This document shows, piece after piece, positions 33,146 to 45,999 of a stretch of DNA of 64,000 bases; position 1 is the first letter of the stretch; every line of letters begins with the position of its first letter. The notes under the pieces were generated by a model. It was not told the origin of the DNA, did no database searches, and saw only the letters and a program-made list of their open reading frames with translations. The translations under genes were made by a program, and so were the position numbers. The stretch is taken from positions 33,012,820 through 33,076,819 of the forward strand of contig CM034532.1 in NCBI GenBank assembly GCA_020002185.1. The letters run 5' to 3'. The stretch is from Paraescarpia echinospica. Lineage: Eukaryota; Annelida; Polychaeta; Sabellida; Siboglinidae.

Positions 33146-36100
33146 CTAGACATTCCGCAGCTGCACGTCTTCATTCGCTGCATTGTACTCGACAGTATTG
33201 GGTTTCAGTAGCTTCAAGTCGTGCAGAAGCTTTGCCAGGGTCTGTAGTTTGTGCATCTCAAACATGTTCGATATGTACCGGGCCTGCACAGAAAATTAAC
33301 ATGTCATCTGTCCATCACAACTGAATTTATCAATGGCTCCTGCAGCATAATGCCAGTGTATTCTGTTGTAGTATCACCCAGTTAATCTACTCGAGAGGAA
33401 GTAAGATTGAAAATGGACTAGTTAGCATAAATGACATGGAATGTGTTCATGTGGACATTAAATGATTATAATAGTAATATCATCATCAACATATTATAAT
33501 CGCCAATATATTATAGTACCATCTTCAGTTTATTATAATAGTAATACCATCCTGCTTTTTGTGTACATCAGTCCACTGGTGGATGCACCACAACTATGCA
33601 CTAGTTACTTTTTAGATCCATAACCCAGATTCTGAGGCCAAGAAGATCATTATTTCATCAACCTGTAATGTAATATAAATGCCTTTTTTGCTAATAATAA
33701 TTTAGATATGATACTTTGCTAAAATAGAATACTGAATAGGCATGTTTACTGTTAGCAAATGAGAATGCAGTTTAATAGTATGCTTCATTGTCTTTATCAT
33801 TATACGAATTACAGATTCTTAGATCACTAGTAAACTTGCTATTCTCAGCAACTCTCTTCCAAGAACCCACTTAAAGACAGGTTAGATGGTGCTATCATCA
33901 TCATGCATCCATAAATACGGCATACAACAACCAGCGATAGAAATAAGCCAGAATATTTACTTGTCTGCCGGACAAGTAAGTTTTGAAATCTACTTGTCTG
34001 CCAAAATGTTAACTTGTCCGAGACTCCGAGTGGTTGTGAAGGGGAATCGAAGCTTCGGAAAAACATAAAAAGTCTATCTTATTTTTATGACAACAACACA
34101 ATGTTCCTGCTGTTTCGTTGCATGTACATATGAGTTACATATTGTGATCAAAGACACAATTTGATTTAATCTTCAAATTTTGAAATTGCAAAATTATATT
34201 TGCAACTATTTTCCGGTCCATTATTATTCATCACGAATAGAAATGTTACATGATGTATACCAATATTTTAGTGATGCTGATATGAACGCTTTTATTAATA
34301 ACAAATAATTATTACAATAATAGGAATGATACAATTGTTTTCCTTGCTATTTGTTTTATAATGTTGCAAAAACTGTTTATCTTTAATATGGTATATATAA
34401 TTATATATATATAACACTGCTGTAAAATGTTGGCATCAGTTTGTCATTGAAGTCGCCACTGAACCAGGAACACGACCAATGCAAAGCCAGGAAAAGTTGT
34501 CACAAAAATCATAATAAACTATACTATAAACTGATAATATTTTGTTAAACCTCTATGAACTTCAATATTAACAAAGTTCTGTAGTTTACAAACGAAGGTA
34601 ATATTCAATATTGATCATCAGCAAACAAACGCATATTTTTTCCTAAATGTTATATTACCATTTCAATGATAATAAAACAGTTTTAACGGTGCCTGAACCA
34701 GGCGGAAAATAATTTATAGATTTAGTAACGTTGCTGCCACGCGCAGACCGCCGTAGTTGGCGGAAGCCGACAGGTCAACGGCGGTTGGCGCCCCGTCCCC
34801 GGCTGCACGTCTTGCATAATTCGGTTTCGAAAACTCGCAATTTATGGTTAAAAAAATGTTACATAGATACAACAACACTTCTGAAATTTCATTAATATTC
34901 CGTTTATCAACCATATATTTACTGGAGAGCCAGTTACAAGTTTTGAAAATTGTCACCGATCTGGATCGGCTAACGAGTAACGAGTAATGTTCTGACTTGG
35001 TCTTGGAAGACTGCCGAGTCCGCGTGGGTTAGGCGTAATAATGGTTAAAACTATATAATTATTCAAATAACAGGTAGCGATACAAAGTCTACTGTTTCCA
35101 AAGTTCATAAAAAAATATGATCCGTCAGTGGGAGCAAGTTGTACGTCGGCCTACACGTATGACAGAGCTAGGTTGGTGCGTTCAGCGGATGACCCTGTTA
35201 ACGCAGGCACTAAACTCGGTCGAACCTGACGTACAACACACTGGTGGCGGAACGATAAGATGCTGACACACTAACAAAATTGGAACGCGTGCATTTGCTA
35301 GCGAACTTCAGTTACATTTGAATTTCCTCAAATAAAAAGTTTGCAATGTTGCACATGTCACTATTTAATGTAAATTTTCACTTGTCCACTGGATAACCAT
35401 GTAGAGTCATTTTACTTGTCCGGGCCAAAAATCACTTGTCCCGGACAAACGGACAAGTGCTATTTCGAACGCCGACAACACTAGAATTATTGGAAAAGAA
35501 AGACTACTGAGAACCTGCGACCTACTGAGAGTATGCCGACTGTCGCACCAATGATGGCGCCTCCGAGGACGTCGCTCCAGTGATGTTTGTAGTCTGAGAC
35601 TCGAGACAGACATGTGTAGAAGGCCATGTAGACCACCAGGGCTTGCATAAAGTGCTTTAGTAGAGTCGGGCCATGGCGCCATGTCATTTTCACTTGCAGG
35701 TAGATCTGTAACATTCCAGCATGCAATATCAGAGCCATCTATAGTAACGTGTATTTTTCTGCATCAAAAGTTAAAACAAGAAAGTTGCTTAAACTATCTG
35801 TGTACGATAGGATCGAAACATACCAGAATTGGTTATATGCATTATTACCTTGAGTAAGCTACATCTTTACAAATATGTTGTGTTGGATGTCCAACAATAG
35901 ATGAATCCGCTACATCGTTGGTTTCCTATGTCACTGCTATGCGCAAGTTCTCCGTCCAGCTTTGAAAATCATTTGGGGTCAGAATTTCAACAAAACACGA
36001 TGAAATCCTCAAATGCTCCACATAATCAGCATGCATTTTTGAAGGCTTGACAGACGTTTTGATAGGCAACAGGTCACGTGATGGATGAGTCAGTTTTATA

Positions 36101-39100
36101 GAAGACACACAGGCAACATCCTCGTGCACCAGGGGGCGCTGCTGATTACATCAGTCTCGATACCTCCTGGCAGATCGCTTGCAGAAACTCTGAAGATAAG
36201 CTCAGCCAATAATATCGCTTGCTGTAAAATTCCACTGGTCTTCTGGGTGATCTTTGTAGACTGTTTGGGTAGTAGGCGTAATTATTTGAATACACAATAC
36301 CGCTCAGCGGCTGGTGAGAATAGTCAAATGGGTAATTATACTGCTCTCACTGGTGGTACGGCGAAGTCAGTTATGAATCTAATTGTATTCTGGGTGATTC
36401 AGCTAACTTCCATACAATGTGTAAGAGATCTGCCAGGGGTAGTGTATGTACTCACACCCCTGGCTTGCGAGGATGATAGGCAAGGCATTTCAACATATCA
36501 GATTGAAAACATAAGTTGACTTGTTATTGCAGTGGTAATGATTATAATAGCACAACATTGTACAGTAAAATATATAATATTAATAGCTCACAGAAATACC
36601 TGTATAAAACAATGTTTGGGTGTGCCATTTGTTAAGCGTTTCATGAAAAATTATTCTGTTAAAAATTTTGTTAAACTTCAATAATCTAACTTACATTGTG
36701 CTTTACACGATGACATGGCCTGCTTATAATCTAGGGCTAAGTTATAAAACATTACTTACAATGGCATAAACCATGGTGTATACTGAGAAGGATGCATGGC
36801 CAGATGGAAAGGAGAGTCTACAACAGAAAGATTTCACAACAGCAGTAATACAAGTTTTATTTGTAATGCAAACTGTGGAAACTCGGGATATGAATGAAAA
36901 TCCTGAGCTTGGCGACTAAAACAATTTTAAAGCTGTCTCATCAATTCAAATGTTTTTGCTTGTCTAATTTTGGATGCCTTTTACAAGAAACTAATCCAAT
37001 GTAATACAGACCTGTATGAGCTGGATATTATAATAATATAAGGCTAATGAAGTAATAATATAAGGCTAATAAAGTCAATTATATTTATTGTTTTTAAAAA
37101 TAATGTACATACTCTAAAAATTGCATTCGACATTACAAATTTGAATGTCAAGAAACATTATTTGTTTGTGATGGGTTAAACGTTTGCATTTAAAAGTACA
37201 ACCCGAATGATAAACTGTAGATGGTGTGTGTGTGTGTGTGTGCAATGTGCATATATTGAATAGAAAGAATAGAATGTAAAGTTTAAACTGACTAACAGTC
37301 ACATGATTAATACTTGATTGAGGCTGCTTTAAAATGTTGTAAAATACTACAATACATTTTGACCTCTATATCTCTGTCACATAATATATTTTTAATAACA
37401 AATATAAAGTTGCAATCAGATTATCTGATACTGCTGAATGGTTGAAGATAGTGTTGTTATTTTTTGCAAGACGCCAAACCACCAGAGAGAACAATGCATA
37501 CCTAGCTTCCTTCAGCAATTTACTGTCGGTTTGTGTACAGACATCATCCTGCAAGTATATCATGTGACCGTGCGCATCCGTGCAGGAGAAGTTTGCCCAG
37601 TTCGGCTTGCAGACATCGAGGAAGTGTGGGCGTAGTCGACCCAGACTGTACTTGGCAATGTCCGTGGTTAGCTGACACATGGCTGCACCAAAGCAGACTG
37701 CACCCACAGCCTGATAGACAGCAACCAAGTACGGATGTAGGTGATACCCAAACACGATCACCCGAACTGTTGCCTTATCATCACTAATTACCACAGCCTT
37801 TTTGTTCTGGCGATAAACAACCAGTTCTATGACGGGTACCTGCAAAAATACGACAAACATTTTTCAAGCACAGTATCTTTGGCAGAATGGTTTCTGCTTG
37901 GACGTTTGTCATTTTATATTTATACAGTTCTTGTACAGTAAATTGCAATTATGAAATCAGGTGATAATAATACCGGTAATAACAGTAATATCATAATTCA
38001 GATACTTTGATCTTCAAATTTACAGTATGCAAATAGTTTAAGTAATATTTGCAATAAGTTTATGCATTTTTAAAGCATCGAAATAATTTCCTTTAATTGT
38101 TGAGAGGGTAACAAGTGAAAGTGTGAATAGACTTAGGTATGCTGCAGTATCGGTATATAGAGCTGGATCCCATACAATTTTTTACTGAATTTTGAAAGCA
38201 TCTGGTTAAAAATAATGTAGTAATTTTGTCCGGTGATTTCACAAAAACCAAATGTTATAAGTATAAAGTAGTTAGGGTGTCAGAGTGGGTACTAAATCTA
38301 GGTTACATTTTTCCCCAAAATTATTTTGAAATAAGATGGGTGAAAACATAATTGAGGAGAGATCTTTAATAGCTATATAATTCAAAATACAAATATATGT
38401 TAAAAGAAGGTTGTCTGTTCAATTGGGTTGTAATTAGTAACATGTCAGTTCGCTGAATTGGTTGTCTTAAATGTGGAATATCATGACTCCACTGAACATG
38501 AAAGAGCTTTGCAGTTAAACCAACCAATGTTCATTATATTGCCAAAAGAGTTGTTTATAATTGTTTGAAGAAAAAAAATCAAATTGCAAACACTGTCTTG
38601 GGCTTAATAAACAAAATTTGGCAGCCAGTATATGTACGTTCAACATATTTATTTTAGTCATTATATTAATTTATATAGAATTATTTTATTATATCTTATA
38701 CTTTATTATATTAATTTATATAAAACAAGGAACAAGCATCCTTCCATAAAATTACTGACATAGGCAATTATGCTGTGCATTTAGTATGCATTATTATTAT
38801 AAACATTATGCCTCACTAAAGTACAGAACATTATACTCACACATATACAGAATAATACAATTGCTACACCAACAACTGCACCCAGTGGTACTGTGTCAGC
38901 ATTGTAAGGATGGGCAATGCTTTCATCATCACAGTAAAAACCCCTCTTGAAGGGAGCAACTGAGAGCTTGAGAACCAGTATTGGAATAGACACTGCAACA
39001 GGCAAAAAGACAAATTGTGGTTTTGTATGTGGTTATTATATCTCATAATAATAGATGTTATCTTGAAGTATGCTTTGTAGATCCATATCATGATGCAAGC

Positions 39101-40359
39101 AACCACAACTCGCTTTCAGGGTGTTGCCCATGGATGCCTGGGTTTAAGTATGGAATATGGACACTAATTAAAAGTTAAAACAAAAAGCAATGTGGTCAAA
39201 CATCCATAAAGGTACAGTTATGTATGTAAATTCTGCTGAATGAAAAAAATTGCATCATTAACATCTTGCTTGATGTTGTGTTAGAGACGACACTCCCTGG
39301 GCTTACATGCACATGAAATCATTCATGGAAACAAAGACTGTACGTACGTGTTTTGTTCAACTAAACGGTAAATATATGTAACAAATATTACTTAAATCAG
39401 ATATTGCTTGAGCCTTTAGCTATACATAAAACAGTTTATGGTGCTAGTGTCTTTTTATGAAACAGACTTTCATCATTCATTTCATATTCTATAATCGTAA
39501 TTAAAGGGAAGACACCTATTGCTTGAATTCGTATTATATTACATCCTACTATATATTTCCATGTCCACCAAGCCAACAAATTCAATGAGTTAGAAATTCC
39601 ACATTTTATGCTGTGCATCTGGACTTTTTTGATACAGGTGTATGCATATTTTTGGCGCGCTTTTCGGTGTGCCTATATGTGACGTCACAGACAAGCCAAC
39701 CCTTTCCATACATTCAGAACGTGTTTACAAGGATAGCTTTAGGGTCGAAACAAGCTTCTGAACGAGTTATTGTGCGATAATCTGATGTAATATTAAATTT
39801 AAGTAACTCAACTATTTAAATTGTTATCATATGACATACACATGATACAGGTTGGGATAATTTGTGGACCTTGTGTTACGACTAGACGTCGATCTTATTC
39901 ATAGAAATTAAATCAAAAGTGAAATTCCGGAAAAGGAAGTAGTCCTAAAAAAAGGCTAAATGACGAATGTCAAGGTATTGAATAGTTATACTATATAGTG
40001 TGACAAATCGATTTGGAGGAAACGAAAACGCTACAGTCTAGAAGACAACTATATTCTAGATATATAACATAAAAATAACATTTTGGTGTGAGCAAGCAGA
40101 CCAACAACAGGTAGGTTGATCTCATTACGAAGACGAGGGACACAACCCACATACACCGATACAGTAACTATAGCCTAGCCCTGGCCTAGGATTAGGTCTA
40201 GGATAGGCCGGCTGAGTGTGGACTTGTGAAGTTGTGTGGCCTGACTGTGGCTGTCCATTTTGGCAGTGATATTAAATACAAACCTATAGCCAGTAATACA
40301 ACATCTATAATAACTTTCCACCCGCATTCAATCAATTGGGATGCGTGATCCGACGACAT
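33146..40359 (-). CDS. Phospholipid phosphatase (PAP2/LPP type), six coding exons
   Basis: Exons 40359-40284, 38992-38841, 37839-37502, 36817-36760, 35705-35526 and 33283-33146. All are GT-AG, frames close, and the product is 313 residues (human PLPP1-3 about 285-310). All three PAP2 signature motifs are present: KYSLGRLRP (139-147), PSGH (193-196) and SRVSDYKHHWSD (242-253), whose two His residues and Asp form the phosphohistidine active site. FKRGFYCDDESI near residue 45 is typical of LPPs. A predicted N-glycosylation site, NFS (159-161), lies in the exoplasmic loop between motifs 1 and 2, as in vertebrate LPPs. About six membrane spans are expected. The enzyme would dephosphorylate phosphatidate, lysophosphatidate and sphingosine 1-phosphate at the plasma membrane or ER. 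I cannot assign it to PLPP1, 2 or 3; it may predate that split. The small last exon was found by splice-site and frame matching. Confidence 0.94.
33932..35474. mobile_element. hAT-like non-autonomous element with CTTGTCCGGACAAG-rich ends
   Basis: The left end CAGCGATAGAAATAAGC and the right end (reverse complement CGGCGTTCGAAATAGC) are inverted, and are flanked by ACAACAAC and ACAACACT, an imperfect 8-bp duplication with the first six bases matching. Each end then has several ACTTGTC/GACAAGT palindromes. The interior is non-coding. It lies in the last intron of the phosphatase gene. Confidence 0.65.
35706..36759. other. Phosphatase intron 4
   Basis: No coding homology recognised; the 144-codon plus-strand frame at 36085-36519 has no motif I know. 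A GC-richer patch lies at 36060-36180. Confidence 0.4.
37224..37242. repeat. GT microsatellite
   Basis: (GT)9-10 in phosphatase intron 3. Confidence 0.9.
37840..38840. other. Phosphatase intron 2
   Basis: AT-rich; nothing recognised. Confidence 0.5.
38993..40283. other. Phosphatase intron 1
   Basis: AT-rich on the left, more CpG-containing near exon 1. No gene or clear repeat recognised. Confidence 0.5.
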
Positions 40360-41239
40360 TGTAATGAGAAATAAAACAAACTCGTGCACAATGTTTAGTT
40401 TACAAAGGTGAGGTGATCGTATCCTGATCATGGGGTTAGAGGTCAAGTAAATAGTGCGCATAGCAAAATAGCCTCGTGCACGGAAAACATCGAGGCTACG
40501 TCGTTTGCCGCGAAATGCAGTGATTGGCAGCCTGTCTAATGTACTGGATGATTCATCGAATAACGCGCAGGTAAGCATTGACTAGTATGACACTTTTGAT
40601 GGAGAATGACTTAAGGTGGTGATTGCAATAAATTAGAAAAGTTGTCATGATAATATAACGCAGGATTAGGTTAATCGTACGAGCGAAAATACGAGTAAAT
40701 CGAGGCAAATCGATCAGCTGGAGTGGATACCTGATTAACGCGCGTCTGCTGTTCAGCTCCCGTCTAATTATCTGTGGGCTTATGCCTATATTATAGGCTT
40801 GGGTTAGTATAATGGCTAAGTATGTGACTATGTGCAGCTGTCCATACACGTTGTGTTTATGGTGACCCTTACCTTTCCATTTCTAGAGCCAGCCTATTAA
40901 CTGCCTAGCCCTAGGCAAATGAAGTACCAGTGCCAGTGGCTTGGATATCAATAATATAATAATGACTGCTAACTTAATGTTATAGTACAATTACCTGGTC
41001 ATTGTTCGATCCATACCAAAATCCGTCGCTTTGATTCTTGCGAGATCTAGCCGCTGATCTCTGTATGACTACTGAGAATTGAGCATGGCTTCCCTGGCCT
41101 AGGCAATTACGTAATGTGTGTGAACATATCTTTTTTATTGGTTATGCGCATGCGTCAGGTGTAGTCCATTCCGATTTTTCCGCTCCGCTGTTATCGATTA
41201 TTTTCACAATTTCTAAACGTTTTTATTACTGTTAACTGT
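40360..41239. promoter_or_regulatory. Phosphatase 5' flank / intergenic
   Basis: CpG-containing sequence upstream of the phosphatase start codon, presumably its promoter and 5' UTR. A palindromic TGCGCATGCGT at about 41144-41154 resembles an NRF1-type site, but it is 0.8 kb from the ATG and its relevance is unproven. Confidence 0.4.
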
Positions 41240-41741
41240 GTGAGGCACTATTTTACATATACCAGAATATAATCCCATGGTGATATATGCGATCAAATCA
41301 CGCTAAGACACGATTTGACAAAGGTTTAGCCTTAGCTTCCATAACAACCAGTTCAAAACAAGATGGCGAATCTGTAAACAACTTACACAAAGCGCGCCAA
41401 AACCAAATCGCCACTAAAACAACCCAAAATCAGTCCATTCACACAAAGCTTACGTATTATACTGTTACAAATCCGGATTGTACGCCTTCAGCAACACACA
41501 AGAAACCAACAGCAAACACAATATACAATACAATAAACTGTCTACTAACTGGCAAATTTTACTACTGTCTTTTACATCTACTGTGATCTTACTACTGTGA
41601 TTTTATATTAGCTGTGATATATAACTTAATCATAAAAACAATACCCACATCTATAGCGGAATATAATCTCTTGTTTTTGCTTTTGTTTTACTGCATTAAC
41701 ATAACTGTACAAGCAAAGCAGCTTGTGCAATAGCTGCTCTT

Positions 41742-42575
41742 ATGATGGTGCCATCCAAAATGGGCACACCAGTGGTAGTTCTGATTAGTATCATTATTGC
41801 ATTCGTACCCAAATTCCCGATACACCTGGACCATACCCGACTCACGGATGATCCAAATGGTCTGCTAACATATGACAGGCCTTGCTGGACTGACACAAGT
41901 ATTAGACTGGCACTAGCTTTCACCAGAGACTCCCGTAACAAGTACCACACCAAACTGGCTTATGCAATCCCTACATCGGGACACAAAACATGTCATCTTG
42001 TCCTACTAATCCACTGTGGGGACATCCAAACAAACCCCGGCCCAGTCAGACACCTCTGTGGATTTTGTAAAAAGCCTGTTGCTTCAAATCACCGAGCAAT
42101 CTGCTGCGACCAGTGCAACCAATGGGTACACATTAAATGTTGTGACATAAGTCCAGATCAATATAATCTCCTCTGTAACAGTTCCTGTTCCTGGCACTGC
42201 ATGAAATGCGACCATCCTAACTACAGTCATTCCTTCTTCCAAGACCATTTATTGGAATGTTCTCACAACCGGTATAACAGCCTTAGTGACACAGACCAAA
42301 ATAACCAAAACATTGACCCCCACACACAGATCTCTCAAACAAACACGAGTCGTACATCCCAAACCTGGGATCCAACCTTTGGATCAAACCCTCAAAATGC
42401 ATCAACCCCTGAACGTCGTAAGAAAACCAAACGTAACACACTTAGCGGAATTCTAATCAATACCAACAGTGTCAAAAGCATCGCAAAGACAACTCAATTA
42501 AAAACAACTATTCAGTCAAATAATCCTGACATCATATTCCTAGTCGAAACCAAAATAGACGAAAACTACCATTAG
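41742..42575 (+). pseudogene. LINE ORF N-terminal part: 2A-like motif, PHD-type zinc finger, start of endonuclease
   Basis: The 277-codon frame has a hydrophobic start, then LIHCGDIQTNPGP at about residues 89-101, matching the 2A-like pattern D-[VI]-x-x-N-P-G-P. Next is a C4HC3 PHD-type finger from CGFCKK to WHCMKC (about residues 104-157) with all ligand Cys and His visible. The frame then enters the endonuclease domain (ILINTNSVKS, DIIFLVETKID) and stops at TAG 42573. In related CR1/L2 elements PHD fingers and N-terminal 2A-like motifs are known. Confidence 0.85.
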
Positions 42576-43100
42576 TACCATACCTATTCGTTCATACCAC
42601 CTAACTATAGCGCCATCCGAAAGGACAGAAACACCCATGGTGGTGGAGTTCTCATAGCCTTCCGCGATGACATTGTAGCAGAACCACTTACAAAACTAAA
42701 CTCAAGCTGTGAAATAGTATGGACAAAAATCCATTTCACACAAAACAAATCCATATACTTTGCATCCTGCTACCGACCCCCCAATGACCACCTTCAATCC
42801 CTTGAAGCTCTCCACGAATCCCTAACAAAACTGTACAGATCACACAAAAACTTCTCCTGATGTAGTTATAGCAGGTGACTTCAACCTTCCTGATATTAAC
42901 TGGGGCAAGCAGCAAACCACTGACAACAGAACTGCCAGCAAGCATAACAAACTGCTAGAAATAATTAGAGAATTTGGATTACAAAACATGGTCAATGATC
43001 CCACACGAATTGATTCCAGCAATATCTTTGACCTCATACTCACTTGTAATCCATCGATAATTGCTAACACTCACACCACTCCCGGAGTGATCATGAAGCT

Positions 43101-45208
43101 GTGACCTTTAACGTAAACCTAAATCCAATCCGTAATAGTAAACCACCACACAAAGTGTTCCAATATAAATCTGCAAACTGGGATAAGCTTAAAGATGACA
43201 TAAAACAACTAACAACAACATACTTTGACATGAACCCAAATTCAACACATGTCAACACAAACTGGAACTTTTTCCGGAATAATCTTACTTCATTAGTCAA
43301 CAATAATATTCCCAGCCGCAACACCAAAGCAAAAACCCACCTCCCCTGGATAACACGTGAAATAATAAGAATGCAAAGAAAACGCAACAAAAGCCATAAA
43401 AAAGCAAAACAAACTGGACGTAATAGTGACTGGGAAAGGTTTAGGCAACTCCGAAAACAAGCCACTAGAGCTGCAACCAAATCCTACTCAGACTATCTAA
43501 ACAATCACATTGGAGACAGCCTAAAAACAAACCCAAAACAATTCTGGTCATTCATTAAAGCAAACAAACGAGAATACATTGGCATCCCTACACTGCAAGC
43601 AAACGACCAACCAATCACAAATCATCACGACAAAGCAAATACACTTAACAACCAATTTAGTTCCGTGTTTACTCAAGAAATGTACCCCATCCCCCAACTA
43701 GCTCCATCCATCTATCCCAATATGCCCTCCCTCGAAATCGGGATAGACGGAGTAATTAAGCAACTGAAAAACCTAAACCAAAATAAAGCTACAGGCCCCG
43801 ACGAACTCCCAGCCAGAGTCCTTAAAGAGGCTGCAGTGGAAATTGCCCCCATCATCACACACATTTTCCAGCACTAGTAATACCAATACACAAAAAAGCC
43901 ACAAATCAGACCCTGCGAATTATAGACCAATTTCGTTAACATGCATCCTCTGCAAAGTTATGGAGCACATCATTCTAAGCAACATGTGGAAACACTTACA
44001 CAAACACAACATCATCCTCCACTTCCAACATGGATTCCAATCAGGCCTGTCTTGTGAATCCCAACTCATCGAGACAGTCCACGACTGGATGACTGCTATG
44101 GACAGTAAGACACAAATAGATGCCATCCTACTCGATTTCGCCAAAGCCTTCGACAAAGTCCCCCATAAACGCCTCCTATCCAAATTAGCTTTCTATGGAA
44201 TAACTGGAAACACACAAAACTGGATCAAATCGTTTCTATCCAATCGCAAACAGAGAGTCTCAGTCAATGGAGCCCTGTCAGACAGAACAAATGTTACATC
44301 TGGTGTACCACAGGGCTCAGTCCTAGGACCTGTCCTATTTTTACTCTACATAAACGACATAACCGAAAATGGCCAATCTTCCGTACGTCTCTGCAGACGA
44401 CAGCATTATATATCGCAAAATCACATCCGCAACCGACCAGGAAACTCTCCAATCTGACCTGATCAAACTCCAAACATGGTCTAATAAATGGCAGATGGAA
44501 TTTAACATACCTAAATGTGTGCATCTCCCAATAACAAACAAAACCAAAGCCAGACTACATTCATATTCACTCTTTGGCATACCACTCTCTACCACCTCTA
44601 GTCACACATATCTTGGAATAAAATTAGATTCTAAACTAACCTGGGCTAACCATATCACTGACATAGCTTCCAAATCTTCAAAAGTCTTGGGCATGATCAA
44701 ACGAACCCTCGGACCATGCAAACCCGAAGTAAAAGAAACAGCCTATAACATGCTAATCCGACCAAAACTCGAGTATGCCTCTCCCATATGGAACCCACAC
44801 ACTGCCACCCAAATTAAACACCTTGAAAGAGTACAACACTGTGCTGCCAGATTTGTCAGAAATGACCACAGACGCCAAACAAACGCAGCAGACCTAATAG
44901 CCACCCTTCGATGGTCAACTCTTGAACGACGACGCATTATCAAACAAGCCGTGACATTTTACAAAATATTAAATAACATAATCAACATCACACACCCACC
45001 GTGTCTACTAACACAGTCAAAAAACCGTGGCCACCACCTAGCCCCTAGGTGCCGCATCAATGCAGCAGTGTTCTCTTTCTACCCTCGAGCATTTCGAATC
45101 TGGAATATGATTCCACCACCGATTACTGAACTAGAAAGCCCCATAATGTTTCAAACAGTGATCATGAACCTCCCTTTCACCACACCCAATCATCTAAAGT
45201 GCCTATAA
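43101..45208 (+). pseudogene. LINE reverse transcriptase and C-terminal region
   Basis: Pieces in order: linker; KATGPDELPARVLKEAA; YRPISLTCILCKVMEHII; DAILLDFAKAFDKVPH (motif A Asp); TSGVPQGSVLGPVLFLLYINDI (motif B); then, after a frame change, ADDSIIYRKI (motif C Asp pair); SNKWQMEFN; TYLGIKLDSKLTW; and the thumb to NHLKCL. The frame change falls directly at the catalytic ADD motif, and another lies between the linker and RT, so this copy cannot be active. Confidence 0.9.
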
Positions 45209-45254
45209 AATAAACAAACAAACTACCCACAACGCATGCGCACAAACAAGCACC

Positions 45255-45500
45255 ATACAACTCCTGCGTTAGCTCAAGTTTGGGCTGTTTGGAGTAAATC
45301 ACCTAAGACCTAAGTTATAACTGCTAGCACGGAAAATGCTGTTACCAAACTTTCCGCGAGGTGCTGTGTTATCATATGGACCAACTTTTCTGACAATTTA
45401 TTTGCATAATATGAGACAAATACGTGATAAGGAGTTAGAATATGGATTTCTTTCGATTTTTTTGAAAAAGGCATGTTTATATTATTGACACGATCGTCGA
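45255..45500 (-). repeat. Repeat family copy shared with 12200-12480
   Basis: The reverse complement aligns with the copy in ISCA1 intron 1 over about 200 bp (including GGTAACAGCATTTTCCGTG against GGTAACAGTGTTTACCGTG). It begins directly after the LINE. Confidence 0.65.
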
Positions 45501-45629
45501 CAAGACCATGTTAAGGCCGTGGCTATTCCTCCGGATACGATCAGATAGCTTGGGAACTATTTATCTTGAATGAGTTTGGGGCAGGGAGCCTACATACATC
45601 AGTGGTTATTGATATGACGAGGGTGCGGC

Positions 45630-45700
45630 TACTGTAATGGTTAGCATATCCGCCTGGCATGCCAGCATATAAAGGTCGGTTTGGCGATAATGTTCTGAAA
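45630..45700 (+). repeat. Possible tRNA-derived (SINE-like) sequence
   Basis: A box A-like run (TAATGGTTAGCATATCCGCC) is followed by GGCATGCC and a weak box B-like AAGGTCGGTTTGG. A cloverleaf cannot be completed, so it is a decayed tRNA or SINE at best. Confidence 0.35.
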
Positions 45701-45947
45701 AAGGCTGACTAGTTGAATGAGACCTCATAAGACCATTACATTGTAACCACAATAATACATACTAGTCAGTTAATAAAACATTGCCGAGCACTAGAAACAA
45801 CTAGAACTAGTAATTTTTTATTTAGTTTTAAACTTGTTAATTGTTAGTGCATTGAATTTGACACAATCGCTTGGTAGTGACTTCCATAGATATTTGATTT
45901 ACTTTTTTTACTACAAAGTTAACTTGGTCCTTTGCTTTCAGTGATTG

Positions 45948-45950
<3 letters not shown>

Positions 45951-45996
<46 letters not shown>
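45951..45996. repeat. TA microsatellite, 23 units
   Basis: A perfect (TA)23 run. Confidence 0.98.

Positions 45997-45999
<3 letters not shown>

Larger units (their letters stand above)
41240..45250 (+). mobile_element. CR1-like non-LTR retrotransposon, nearly full length, inactivated
   Basis: In order on the plus strand: a 2A-like motif and PHD finger (41742-42575), an AP-type endonuclease (42430-43090; GDFNLPDINW and the SDHEAVTF-like end are visible), a linker, and a reverse transcriptase with C-terminal domain (43101-45208). Stops and frameshifts at about 42573, 42857, 43085, 43877 and 44385 inactivate it. The base composition is unusual for the window: A/C-rich on the plus strand and poor in G and T. 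It ends shortly after AAATAAACAAACAAAC. Confidence 0.88.

Noticed and set aside
36085..36519. 144-codon plus-strand frame in phosphatase intron 4
   Set aside because: No domain recognised and it opposes the spliced phosphatase gene; probably a chance open frame.
41144..45242. GCGCATGCGT-type sequences on both sides of the LINE as its terminal repeats
   Set aside because: Only about 10 bp match and such palindromes are common promoter words. I see no wider inverted or direct repeat.
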